Source: Aquincola agrisoli | GTDB taxonomy: Bacteria; Pseudomonadota; Gammaproteobacteria; Burkholderiales; Burkholderiaceae_C | NCBI RefSeq assembly: GCF_036621135.1 | Contig: NZ_JAZIBG010000009.1 | Span: 186,001 to 250,000, forward strand | Length of the DNA: 64,000 nt | Reading direction: 5' to 3' | Shown: positions 45,250-54,393 of the stretch, piece by piece | Layout: each line of letters starts with the position of its first letter | Numbering within the stretch: the first letter of the stretch is position 1 | Notes under the pieces: generated by a model | What the model saw: only the letters and a program-made list of their open reading frames with translations | Told to the model about the DNA's origin: nothing | The model's database searches: none | Program-made: the position numbers and the translations under genes

Positions 45250-46413
45250 ATGGCTCAAAGCATCCGCGTCTCCGACGACCTGTACTTGCTGGCGCAGGCC
45301 GAAGCACGACGCATGAGCCTCAGCCTTGCCCAGCAGATAGAACATTGGGCGAAGTTGGGCCTGGGCTTTGAATCGTCCGGTGTCGGCCTCGACGACGTAC
45401 GCTCGGCCACGCTGCGAGCCCGGCTGTGCCAGGACGAACTGGACGCGAGCGAGGGCAGGATCTCGGCGCACAGCCTGATTGCCATTCCCGAATCCATGGC
45501 GCGCAATGCGAAGGTCACGTTGCCCGAAACGGATGCCGAGGATCCAGCCGTCGTGGTGACAAAAAAGAAGATCGAGGCCATCACGCCCCCCGAGCTCGTC
45601 GAGCGAGCGCTTCGATGGGCAGGCGACAGCGTGGTGCTGATCGGCGGACAGGCACTCGGCTTCTGGATGCAACGCTACGGCATACGCTTGCCAGACGGCC
45701 TTGCCGCGATCTCTCGTGACGTCGGCTTCTTGGCACCTTCGCCCAACGATCTTTGCCATCGTCCGCCGGCGGCCGTTGCCATCAAGGGCCAGGCCATCAT
45801 CCCGAGCCGCAGAGCCCTTACGGCATTGGTCGGGCAAGCTGTCGCAGACGTTTCCGCGGACGAATACATCAACATCGATGTGCTGTTCGACGTGGTCGGC
45901 ATCTCGCCCGAAGCGGTGATGAAGCGGTCGGTCCGCATCGAAGCAGGCGAGACGGTCTTCCGCGTCATGCATCCACTGGACGTATTGCGAAGCCGGCTGG
46001 CCAACCTGCACAGACTACCCGCCAAGAGCTCGACACCAGACAAGCTCCTGATGAGCCTGCAGCAGTTGCAGGCCAACATCGAGGTGGTGCGGGCATTCCT
46101 TCGGGCGCAGGCAGCGACCAGCAGTGCTACAAACCTCGCAACCGGCCGAAGCCCTTTGCAAGCTTGGGTTTCGGAAATAGAACGGCTCGCCATCGAAGAT
46201 GCCGCGAGGAAAGCAGCGGCGCGACACGCTCTGCATGTTGCCGACGCCATCGACCCGTCCTTGATACCGGCCGGCCCCTTCTGGGACAAGCGCTGGCCGG
46301 CACTCAAAGCATTGATGTCACCACGCTACGCAGCGCGGTTCACGCCGCCGATAGCACCCGGCTTCTCCGATGACACACCCCAGACAACACAAGCTCGCCG
46401 CCGCCGCCGGTGA
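45250..46413 (+). CDS. fusion of ParD-like RHH antitoxin domain with AbiEii-like nucleotidyltransferase
   Basis: A 387-residue protein. Residues 1-37 (AQSIRVSDDLYLLAQAEAR, LAQQIEHWAKLG) match ParD-like ribbon-helix-helix antitoxins. Residues 125-260 look like a nucleotidyltransferase of the AbiEii/MNT type: VLIGGQALGFWMQRYG at 129-144, then ISRDVGFL at 154-161 and the HPLDVLRSRLANLHRL segment at 241-256. In the usual active site the second motif reads Asp-x-Asp; here it is Asp-Val-Gly, so the second metal aspartate is lost. Codon use is less GC-biased than neighbours, suggesting transfer. The last 44 bases overlap the cupin gene. A regulatory or defence role is inferred. Confidence 0.7.
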   Translation: MAQSIRVSDDLYLLAQAEARRMSLSLAQQIEHWAKLGLGFESSGVGLDDVRSATLRARLCQDELDASEGRISAHSLIAIPESMARNAKVTLPETDAEDPAVVVTKKKIEAITPPELVERALRWAGDSVVLIGGQALGFWMQRYGIRLPDGLAAISRDVGFLAPSPNDLCHRPPAAVAIKGQAIIPSRRALTALVGQAVADVSADEYINIDVLFDVVGISPEAVMKRSVRIEAGETVFRVMHPLDVLRSRLANLHRLPAKSSTPDKLLMSLQQLQANIEVVRAFLRAQAATSSATNLATGRSPLQAWVSEIERLAIEDAARKAAARHALHVADAIDPSLIPAGPFWDKRWPALKALMSPRYAARFTPPIAPGFSDDTPQTTQARRRRR

Positions 46414-46675
46414 CCTCGCCATGGCATGGCACTCGAAGGTGCTCGGCCGCGCTGCCGGTGCCAACCTCAAGGTGCTGCGCATGGACGGTTCGGCCTACCC
46501 GGACGAAACGCATGACTTCGACGAAGCCCTGCTGGTCATCGACGGCCGCATGAACCTGCTGATGCAGGGCCACGTCGTCGTGGTGGAGGCCGGTGAACTC
46601 ATCATCGTCCCTGCCGGCCTGCCGCACGCGGTGGCGCCTGGCAGCAACGGCACGCTGGTCATCATCGACCGTTGA
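46370..46675 (+). CDS. small cupin-domain protein
   Basis: A 101-residue single-domain cupin. The two conserved boxes are recognisable: DETHDFDEALLVIDGRMNLL and PAGLPHAVAPGSNGTLVI, with histidines at residues 48 and 83 that could bind a metal. Small cupins of this kind have varied enzymatic or sensory roles. The ATG at 46370 lies inside the end of the upstream fusion gene; a later ATG at 46418 would remove the overlap but also part of the N-terminal strand. Confidence 0.75.
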   Translation: MTHPRQHKLAAAAGDLAMAWHSKVLGRAAGANLKVLRMDGSAYPDETHDFDEALLVIDGRMNLLMQGHVVVVEAGELIIVPAGLPHAVAPGSNGTLVIIDR

Positions 46676-46694
46676 CGTGCCGCCCGCGCGGCGC

Positions 46695-47855
46695 CTATTT
46701 CGCCGCGTTCAGCGTGCTCAGCTTCACCTCGCGCAGCTTGCCACCCTCGACCACGGCCACGCGGGTGTCGTTGACGGTGCCGCCGCGCTCGTCGATGGCG
46801 TCCAGCGTGTTCGGGTTGTGCTCGGCGGGCAGCGACTTCACGGCCTTGTCCATCTGCGCGCGGATGGCCGTGGCGTCGGTGGCGGTGCCGGCCAGCTTCA
46901 TCGCGATCGCGGTGGCATGCACCATCGTGTAGTTGTACGAGACCTCCGAGCTCGGCGTGCGGCCCGGGTAGCGCTTGCGGAAACGCTCGACGAAGGCCTT
47001 CGCGTCGGGGCTGCTGTCCTCGGCCAGCGGCAGCACGCCGATCGAGCCTTCCAGCATCGCGTAGCCGCCGGTGACGGCCGAGATCTCGTCCAGCTTGGCC
47101 TGGTCGATGATCGCGAAGCCGCCCTTGAAGCCCAGCTCCCGCGCCTGCTTGACCACCAGGCCGGTGGGCTCCGACGCACCGCCGACGAACAGCACCTCGG
47201 GCTTGGCCGCCATCACGCGGCTCACGCCGCTGTAGAAATCCGCCGAGCGGTTGTAGCTCATCGGGTTCTCGGCCACCACCTTGCCGCCGGCAGCCTCCCA
47301 GGCCGGCTTGAACGCCGCCGTCCAGGCCTTGGCGTAGTCGTGGTCGGCGTTGGCAATGGCCAGGTTCTTGCCGTACTTGCCCATCGTGTACTTCACGAAG
47401 GGCTGCACGTAGCCGGTGTACTCGGGCGGGATGCGGATGGTCAGCTTGTTGTTGCGCGCGGTGATCTGCGGCACGCTGCTGTAGGCCAGCAGCAGGTACT
47501 TCTGCTGCTCGTTCGTGGTCTGCAGCGCGAAGATGCCGCCCGAATGCGGCACGAGGATCGCCGGCGTCTTGCTCTCCTGCACGAGGCGCTGGGCGTTGAT
47601 CGCGGTTTCGCTGGGGTTGTACTTGTCGTCAAGCGCGACGATCTCGAGCTTGACCTTCTTGCCGCCCACCTCCAGCCCCGCGGCATTGATCTCGGCCGCG
47701 GCCATCTGCATGCCGTCGAGCACGTTCTTGCCGTACAGCGCCGCGCCGCCGCTCAGCGGCCCCGAGTAGCCGATCTTCACGACGTCCTGCGCCCAGGCCG
47801 GGAGCGCAGCCACAGCGGCGGCGGCGAGCGCCAGGGTGCGTAGCGGGTGATGCAT
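46695..47855 (-). CDS. branched-chain amino acid-type ABC transporter substrate-binding protein
   Basis: A 386-residue LivJ-like periplasmic protein with signal peptide (MHHPLRTLALAAAAVAALP, cleavage after AWA-Q). The binding domain shows VKIGYSGPLSGGAALYGKN and FVGGASEPTGLVVKQARELG. A GGAG site precedes the ATG. It is the last gene of the liv cluster in transcription order. Such systems in Burkholderiales often import aromatic or aliphatic carboxylates rather than amino acids, which would suit the neighbouring acyl-CoA ligases. The ligand is not determined. Confidence 0.9.
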   Translation of the reverse strand: MHHPLRTLALAAAAVAALPAWAQDVVKIGYSGPLSGGAALYGKNVLDGMQMAAAEINAAGLEVGGKKVKLEIVALDDKYNPSETAINAQRLVQESKTPAILVPHSGGIFALQTTNEQQKYLLLAYSSVPQITARNNKLTIRIPPEYTGYVQPFVKYTMGKYGKNLAIANADHDYAKAWTAAFKPAWEAAGGKVVAENPMSYNRSADFYSGVSRVMAAKPEVLFVGGASEPTGLVVKQARELGFKGGFAIIDQAKLDEISAVTGGYAMLEGSIGVLPLAEDSSPDAKAFVERFRKRYPGRTPSSEVSYNYTMVHATAIAMKLAGTATDATAIRAQMDKAVKSLPAEHNPNTLDAIDERGGTVNDTRVAVVEGGKLREVKLSTLNAAK

Positions 47856-47962
47856 GGTTGTCTCCTTGCGGTCAGTGATTGCGTTCAGTACAAGGCCGTC
47901 AAACAGCCGTCTTTGATCAAGCTACAAGCCACGGATCCGGCTCCGCCGGTCCGGAGGCGGGC

Positions 47963-48006
47963 GGCCCCCTCGGGGGGGTAGCGAGCGAAAGCGAGCTTGG
48001 GGGCTC
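47963..48006. repeat. REP-like GC-rich intergenic repeat
   Basis: GGCCCCCTCGGGGGG followed by AGCGAGCGAAAGCGAGC and ending TTGGGGGC has the form of palindromic intergenic repeats widespread in the Comamonadaceae and relatives. It lies between livF and the binding-protein gene and could attenuate transcription between them. I see no second copy in this window. Confidence 0.5.
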
Positions 48007-48008
48007 CA

Positions 48009-48735
48009 TCAAGCGCCGATGTAAGCCCGCCGCACTTCGTCGTTCTTCAGCAGGCTCTGCGGATCGCCCTCCATCACGATGCGGCCGCTCTCGATGACGT
48101 AGGCGCGGTCGGCGATCTTCAGGGCCGCGTAGGCGTTCTGCTCGGCCAGCATCACGGTGGTGCCGGCGCGGTTGATGCGCTGGATGACCTCGAACACCTG
48201 CTTGACGACCAGCGGCGCAAGGCCGAGCGAGGGCTCGTCGAGCAGCAGCGCCTGGGGCCGGCCCATCAGCGCGCGGCCGATCGCCACCATCTGCTGCTGG
48301 CCGCCGCTCAGCGAGCCGGCCGGCTGGTGCTGCTTTTCCTGGAGGATCGGGAACAGCGCCATCACCTCGGCCAGCCTCCGCTCGTTGCCCGCCCTGTCGC
48401 CACGGTGCACGTAGGCGCCCAGGTTCAGGTTCTGCAGCACGCTCATCTGCGGGAACAGCTTGCGCCCTTCGGGGCACAGCACCAGCCCCTGGCCGACGAT
48501 CTGCGACGGCTTCATGCCCACCAGCTCCCGTCCGCCGAAGCGGATGCTGCCGCCGGCCGCCGGGTGGATGCCGCTGGTGGCCAGGAAGATCGAACTCTTG
48601 CCCGCGCCGTTGGCGCCCAGCAGCACGACCAGTTCGCCCGGCTTCGCCTCCAGCCGCACGCCGTCGAGCGCGCGGAAGCTGCCGTAGTCGAGCGACAGGT
48701 TCTCGATCACCAGGCCGGCGGCCGCCTTGCGTTGC

Positions 48736-48743
<8 letters not shown>
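48009..48743 (-). CDS. LivF-type ABC ATPase
   Basis: A 244-residue ATPase. Walker A is GANGAGKSSIFL, the signature LSGGQQQMVAIGRALM and Walker B LLLDEPSLGLAPL, as in LivF. The start is taken at 48743 (MPEQRKAAAG); an ATG two codons earlier is equally possible. It overlaps the end of livG by eight bases, so the two are coupled. Confidence 0.92.
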
Positions 48744-49492
<749 letters not shown>

Positions 49493-49500
<8 letters not shown>

Positions 49501-50509
49501 GGCCCTGCACTCCCGAGGCCACCGGCCGGCGGGCATCGCCGGCGCGGCCGGCCGCGGGCTGCGCCGCGAGCGATGCCTTGCGCGCCCGCCACCCCTGCCA
49601 GCTGCCGACGATGCCGTGCGGCACGAAGATCACCAGCAGGATCAGGATGGGCCCGAACACGAGGAACCGGTACTCCTGGAGGAACTGCAGGTACTGCGTG
49701 AGCCAGGGCAGCGCGATGGCGCCCAGCAGCGGCCCCAGCAGCGTGCCCAGGCCGCCGACCAGCATGTACATAGTCATGTCGAAGGTGTGCTCCACGCCGG
49801 CCACCCCCGGGCCGAGGAAGCGCACGAAGCCCGCATACAGCCCGCCCGCCAGGCCCGCATAGAAGACCGACAGCACGAAGGCCAGCAGCTTGGCGCGCAT
49901 GAGCCGGATGCCCAGCGCCTCCGCCAGCGCGTCGCTGTTGCGGATGGCGACAAAGCTGCGCCCGAGCAGCGAATTGACGATGCGCCGCATCGCCCACACG
50001 CCCACCACGAGGAAGAAGAAGACGAGGTAGTACAGCGCACGCGGCGTGTCGAACGACAGCGGGCCGATCGGCGTGGGCGCGGGGATGCCGATGATGCCGA
50101 CGGCGCCGTGCGTCAGGCCCTCCCACTTCTCGATCACGAGGAACATGATGTAGCCCACGCAGAGCGTGAAGATCGAGAAGTAGTGGCCCTTGAGCCGCAG
50201 CGACACCGCGCCGACGGCCACCCCCAGCACCGCCGTGACCACGCCCGACAGCGCGAAGGCCACCCAGAACGGCACCTGGTGGTCGACCGTGAGGATGCCC
50301 ACCGTGTACGCGCCCACGGCCATGAAGCCGCTGTGCGCGAGGTTGAACTGGCCCGTGTAGCCGGTGATGAGGTTCAGCCCGATCGTGGCGATGGCGTAGA
50401 TGTAGGCGGTCGACATCACGGTGAGGTGGTAGTCGTTGCCCGCCATCAGCGGGAAGGCGAGGCCGAGCACGAACAGCGCCCCCCAGCCCAGGTTGGCACG
50501 GTCCGTCAT
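49493..50509 (-). CDS. LivM-type ABC permease
   Basis: A 338-residue membrane subunit with about ten helices and the markers GYTGQFNLAHSGFMAVGAY, YFSIFTLCVGYIMF and the PHGIVGSWQGWRARK end. It pairs with the LivH-type permease that lies 24 bases upstream in the same direction. The C-terminal tail of about 20 residues is alanine/arginine rich. Confidence 0.92.
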
Positions 50510-50533
50510 GTCAATCTCCGGTGGTGGGCCATC

Positions 50534-51397
50534 TCAATGGGCTCCCTTGGCGAAGAGGCCCTGGGGCCGGAACGACAGGATCAGCACCAGCAGCGCGAAG
50601 GCGATGATGTCCTTGTAGTCGGTGGAGATGTAGAAGGCGCCGAAGCTCTCGGCGAAGCCGATGATCAGCCCGCCGACGATGGCGCCCGGCACGCTGCCCA
50701 TGCCGCCGAGGATGATGATCACGAACGCCTTGGTGATCACCAGGTGGCCCATCGCCGGGTACACGAGGTTGATGGGCGCGTACAGCGTGGCCGCCACGGC
50801 GGCCAGCACGCCGGAGATCGCGAAGGTCATCATCGCGACGCGGTTGGCGTCGATGCCGACCAGCGAGGCGCCGTCGCGGTTCTGCGCCATCGCGACGATG
50901 GTGGAACCGGTGACCGTGTGGCGCAGGAAGAGCTGCAGCAGCACCATCAGCCCGAACGCGGCGCCGATGATCAGCAGCCGCTGCACCGGCGCGGTAACGC
51001 CGGCCAGGTCGATGATGCCGGTGTACGGCGTCTGCATGCGGTGGAAGTCGGCGCCCCAGATCGCCTGCGCGGCGGCCTCCAGGAACAGCAGCATGCCGAT
51101 CGCCGCGATCATCGGGTGCAGGCCGGAGGCGTGGCGCAACGGATGGAACACCAGCCGCTCGGCCAGCGTGGCCAGCGCCGCGACGGCGGCGGCCGAGCCC
51201 GCCATCGCGATCCAGTAGTTGGCGCCCTGGGCCGCCATCAGGTGGTACGAGAAGAACGCCCCCGCCATGTAGAACGCGCCGTGGGCGAAATTGGGCACGT
51301 GCAGGATGCCGTACACCAGCGTGAGGCCGAGGGCGACGAGGCTGTAGATGCCACCGAGCGTCAGGCCATTGAGCACTTGCTGAAGGAAGAGATCCAC
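50534..51397 (-). CDS. LivH-type ABC permease
   Basis: A 287-residue membrane protein with about eight helices (NGLTLGGIYSLVALGLTLVYG and FAHGAFYMAGAF near the start, VVIIILGGMGSVPGAIVGG-like IIILGGMGSVPGAIVGGLI later). I chose the GTG at 51397 (reads MDLFLQQVLNGL) because LivH proteins begin just before this block; the open frame continues to 51514 without membrane character. First gene of the liv operon in transcription order. Confidence 0.88.
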   Translation of the reverse strand: MDLFLQQVLNGLTLGGIYSLVALGLTLVYGILHVPNFAHGAFYMAGAFFSYHLMAAQGANYWIAMAGSAAAVAALATLAERLVFHPLRHASGLHPMIAAIGMLLFLEAAAQAIWGADFHRMQTPYTGIIDLAGVTAPVQRLLIIGAAFGLMVLLQLFLRHTVTGSTIVAMAQNRDGASLVGIDANRVAMMTFAISGVLAAVAATLYAPINLVYPAMGHLVITKAFVIIILGGMGSVPGAIVGGLIIGFAESFGAFYISTDYKDIIAFALLVLILSFRPQGLFAKGAH

Positions 51398-51640
51398 GGC
51401 GAGCGTTGTCCTGGTTGGAGACCTGGGGCGTGATGGTGGAGGGGCCGCTGGGCCAGCGTCAACCGAAAGAGCGGTATGTATTTCGCATGGCGCAATAACC
51501 GGGGAAAGTACCAAGCAAACCCTCCTGCTGGCATGTCTCCGAGGTGCCAGGCACGTCGGGTTCCTCCTTAGAAAATGCGGTGTTTAGAATTCCCGGCATG
51601 GCCGAGGTGTCCGCGGCCTTGCAATCACTTTTGGAGTTCC

Positions 51641-52570
51641 ATGGGCATCCTGCTGTTGTCGTCCCCCCTGCCCCCGGCACCGTTCGTCGATGCGCTGCGC
51701 GCCGCGGCGCCCGAGGTGCCGGTCTGGACCGACCTCGCATCCGCACCGGCCGACGAGGTCGAACTCCTGCTAGCGTGGCGGCTGAAGGCCGGCGTGCTGC
51801 CGCGCCTGCCGAAGCTGCGCGCGCTGTGCTCCCTGGCCGCCGGTGTCGACAAGCTCATCACCGTGCCGGACCTGCCGGCGGACCTGCCGCTGACGCGCGT
51901 GGTCGATCCGATGCAGGGCGTGCAGATCGCGCAGTACGTCGTGGCCGGCACGCTGCAGTTCACGCGCGACCTGCGCCGCTATGCGCAGCAGCAGGCGCAG
52001 CGCACCTGGGAGCGCCATCCGGTGCGGCCCGCGGCGCAGTGCCGCGTCGGCCTGCTGGGTCTCGGCGCGGTCGGACAGGCGATCGCCCGTGCCTTCGCGC
52101 CGCTGGGCTACCCGGTGGCCGGCTGGAGCCGCAGCCCCCGCGCACTGGACGGCATCGCCTGCTTCCACGGCGATGCGCAGCTGCCCGCGATGCTCGCGCA
52201 GACCGACATCCTCGTGTGCGCGCTGCCGCTCACCGAGGCCACGCGCGGCCTGCTGGACCACGAGCGGCTCTCGCAGCTGCCGCGCGGCGCGATCGTGGTC
52301 AACGTGGGCCGGGGCGAGCAGATGGTGGAGCCCGACCTGCGCGCGCTGCTCGACGCGGGCCACCTCGGCGGCGCGGTGATGGACGTCTTCGACCGCGAGC
52401 CGCCGCCGCCCGACGACTGGACCTGGACGCACCCGCGGGTGCTCGCGACGCCGCACATCGCGGCGCAGGCCTCGTTCGAGACCGTCGCCGCGCAATGCGT
52501 CGATACCCTGAGGCGACTGCGCGCCGGGCAACCACCACAATGGCTCGTGGACCGCAGCGCCGGTTACTGA
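51641..52570 (+). CDS. D-2-hydroxyacid dehydrogenase, glyoxylate/hydroxypyruvate reductase A type
   Basis: A 309-residue NAD(P)-dependent enzyme. The nucleotide-binding glycine motif is GLLGLGAVGQAIA, and the catalytic Arg, Glu and His lie in VNVGRGEQMVE, DVFDREPPP and ATPHIAAQ. The ATG at 51641 has a TTGGAG site and gives the conserved start GILLLSSPL. GhrA-like enzymes reduce glyoxylate and hydroxypyruvate. It is divergent from the liv operon and 19 bases before the acyl-CoA ligase gene. Confidence 0.9.
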   Translation: MGILLLSSPLPPAPFVDALRAAAPEVPVWTDLASAPADEVELLLAWRLKAGVLPRLPKLRALCSLAAGVDKLITVPDLPADLPLTRVVDPMQGVQIAQYVVAGTLQFTRDLRRYAQQQAQRTWERHPVRPAAQCRVGLLGLGAVGQAIARAFAPLGYPVAGWSRSPRALDGIACFHGDAQLPAMLAQTDILVCALPLTEATRGLLDHERLSQLPRGAIVVNVGRGEQMVEPDLRALLDAGHLGGAVMDVFDREPPPPDDWTWTHPRVLATPHIAAQASFETVAAQCVDTLRRLRAGQPPQWLVDRSAGY

Positions 52571-52589
52571 GTGCCCCCTCCTCACGGCC

Positions 52590-54152
52590 ATGACGAACGA
52601 ACCCCTCTCCGCCAGCGATTTCGACCACGACTTCGGCGTCATCGCCGAACTGATCCACCGCACCGCGCAGCACGCCCCGCAGCGCCGCGCGCTGGCCGAC
52701 GGCAGCCGCACGCTCGACTACGCCGCGCTCGATGCGTTGATGGACCGCGTGGCCGCCGCCCTGCAGCGTGACGGCCTGAAGCCGGGCGACACGATCGCGA
52801 TCTGCGCGGCGCCGTCCACGGCCTACGCGGCGGTGTTCCTAGGCGCGCTGCGGGCCGGCGTGGTGGTGGCGCCGCTGGCGCCAGGCGTGCTGCCCGAGAG
52901 CTTCGCGCGGATGATGGCCGACGCCGACGCGCGGCGGCTCTTCGTCGATGCCGGCGTCGCCTCGACCGTGGGCCCGGCCGAGGCGGGCGGCATCCCGCGC
53001 GTGGCGCTCGACGACAGCACCGCAGGCCAGCCGCTGGAGGATTGGCTCCCCCCTGCGGGCAGCCGGCCGGTGCCCGTGGCCCCGCGGCCCGACTGGCCGT
53101 TCAACATCATCTATTCATCGGGCACCACCGGCGAGCCCAAGGGCATCGTGCAGGGCCACGGCATGCGCTGGGCGCACGTGCGGCGTGGCCGGGGTTATGC
53201 CTACGGGCCCGACACGGTCGCGCTGCTGTCGACGCCGCTCTACTCCAACACCACGCTGGTGGTGTTCTTTCCGGCGCTGGCCTGGGGCGGCACGGTGCTG
53301 CTGATGCCCAAGTTCGACGCGCGCCGCTACCTGGAGATCGCGCAGGCCGAGCGTGTGACGCACACGATGCTGGTGCCGGTGCAGTACCAGCGCCTGATGT
53401 CGCAGCCCGACTTCGACCGCTTCGACCTCTCGTCGTACCGCGTCAAGTTCAGCACCAGCGCGCCGTTCAACGCGGCGCTGAAGGCCGACGTGCTGGCGCG
53501 CTGGCCGGGCGGGCTGGTCGAGTTCTATGGCATGACCGAAGGCGGCGGCACCTGCATCCTCGAGGCCCACGCGTGGCCCGGCAAGCTGCACACGGTGGGC
53601 AGGCCATCGGAAGGCCACGACATCCGCGTCATCGACGAGCAGGGCCGCACGCTGCCGGTGGGCGAGGCCGGCGAGGTGGTGGGCCATTCGCCCGGCATGA
53701 TGACCGGCTACCACCAGCGCCCCGAGCAGACGCGCGCGGTCGAGTGGTTCGACGAGACCGGCAAGCGCTTCATCCGCACCGGCGACGTGGGCCGCTTCGA
53801 CGAGGACGGTTTCCTGACGCTGGTCGACCGCAAGAAGGACATGATCATCAGCGGCGGCTTCAACATCTACCCGAGCGACCTGGAAGCCGTGCTGCGCGAG
53901 CACCCGGCGGTGGCCGAGGTGTCGGTGATCGGCGTGCCGTCGGCGGAATGGGGCGAGACGCCGGTGGCCTACGCGGTGCTGCGCGAAGGCCGCGGTGAAA
54001 CGGCGGCCGAGCTGAGGGATTGGCTCAACGCCCGCGTCGGCAAGACGCAGCGGCTGGCCGATCTGCGGCTGGTGGCCGAGCTGCCGCGCAGCGCGATTGG
54101 GAAGGTGTTGAAGCGGGAGTTGCGGGACTTGTATGTGGGTGCGAGCGCTTAG
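52590..54152 (+). CDS. AMP-forming acyl-CoA ligase
   Basis: A 520-residue adenylate-forming enzyme with P-loop IIYSSGTTGEPKGIV (about residue 172), A5 motif EFYGMTEGGGTCI, and C-terminal MIISGGFNIYPSDLEAVL and LPRSAIGKVLKRELRD regions. It likely activates a short or medium carboxylic acid to its CoA ester. Co-directional with the preceding dehydrogenase gene and opposite the liv importer, which may supply its substrate. Substrate unknown. Confidence 0.9.
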   Translation: MTNEPLSASDFDHDFGVIAELIHRTAQHAPQRRALADGSRTLDYAALDALMDRVAAALQRDGLKPGDTIAICAAPSTAYAAVFLGALRAGVVVAPLAPGVLPESFARMMADADARRLFVDAGVASTVGPAEAGGIPRVALDDSTAGQPLEDWLPPAGSRPVPVAPRPDWPFNIIYSSGTTGEPKGIVQGHGMRWAHVRRGRGYAYGPDTVALLSTPLYSNTTLVVFFPALAWGGTVLLMPKFDARRYLEIAQAERVTHTMLVPVQYQRLMSQPDFDRFDLSSYRVKFSTSAPFNAALKADVLARWPGGLVEFYGMTEGGGTCILEAHAWPGKLHTVGRPSEGHDIRVIDEQGRTLPVGEAGEVVGHSPGMMTGYHQRPEQTRAVEWFDETGKRFIRTGDVGRFDEDGFLTLVDRKKDMIISGGFNIYPSDLEAVLREHPAVAEVSVIGVPSAEWGETPVAYAVLREGRGETAAELRDWLNARVGKTQRLADLRLVAELPRSAIGKVLKRELRDLYVGASA

Positions 54153-54393
54153 CGCCCATGCCGTTCTGCTCAGAGGCCGCGGTTGGACGCATCTTTGTGA
54201 CGGTTCCATGGCGACCCCTCGATCCGTTGGCTCGTCCAACTTGCCGCTCCGAAGAGCCGATTGAGTGGCTACCTCGCGATGCATAACTCCTTTGGTTGCC
54301 TGACTGCCGGTACCAGCCGAGAGGCACCCCACGGCGCCAGCGACGCACTTGGGCAGAATGGTGGGGCGCCCGTCAGATCCAGTCCGTTCGCTC

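Noticed and set aside
51398..51640. Riboswitch in the liv/dehydrogenase divergent region
   Set aside because: I looked for a conserved aptamer pattern and found none; only weak promoter-like boxes such as TAGAAT at 51595-51600.
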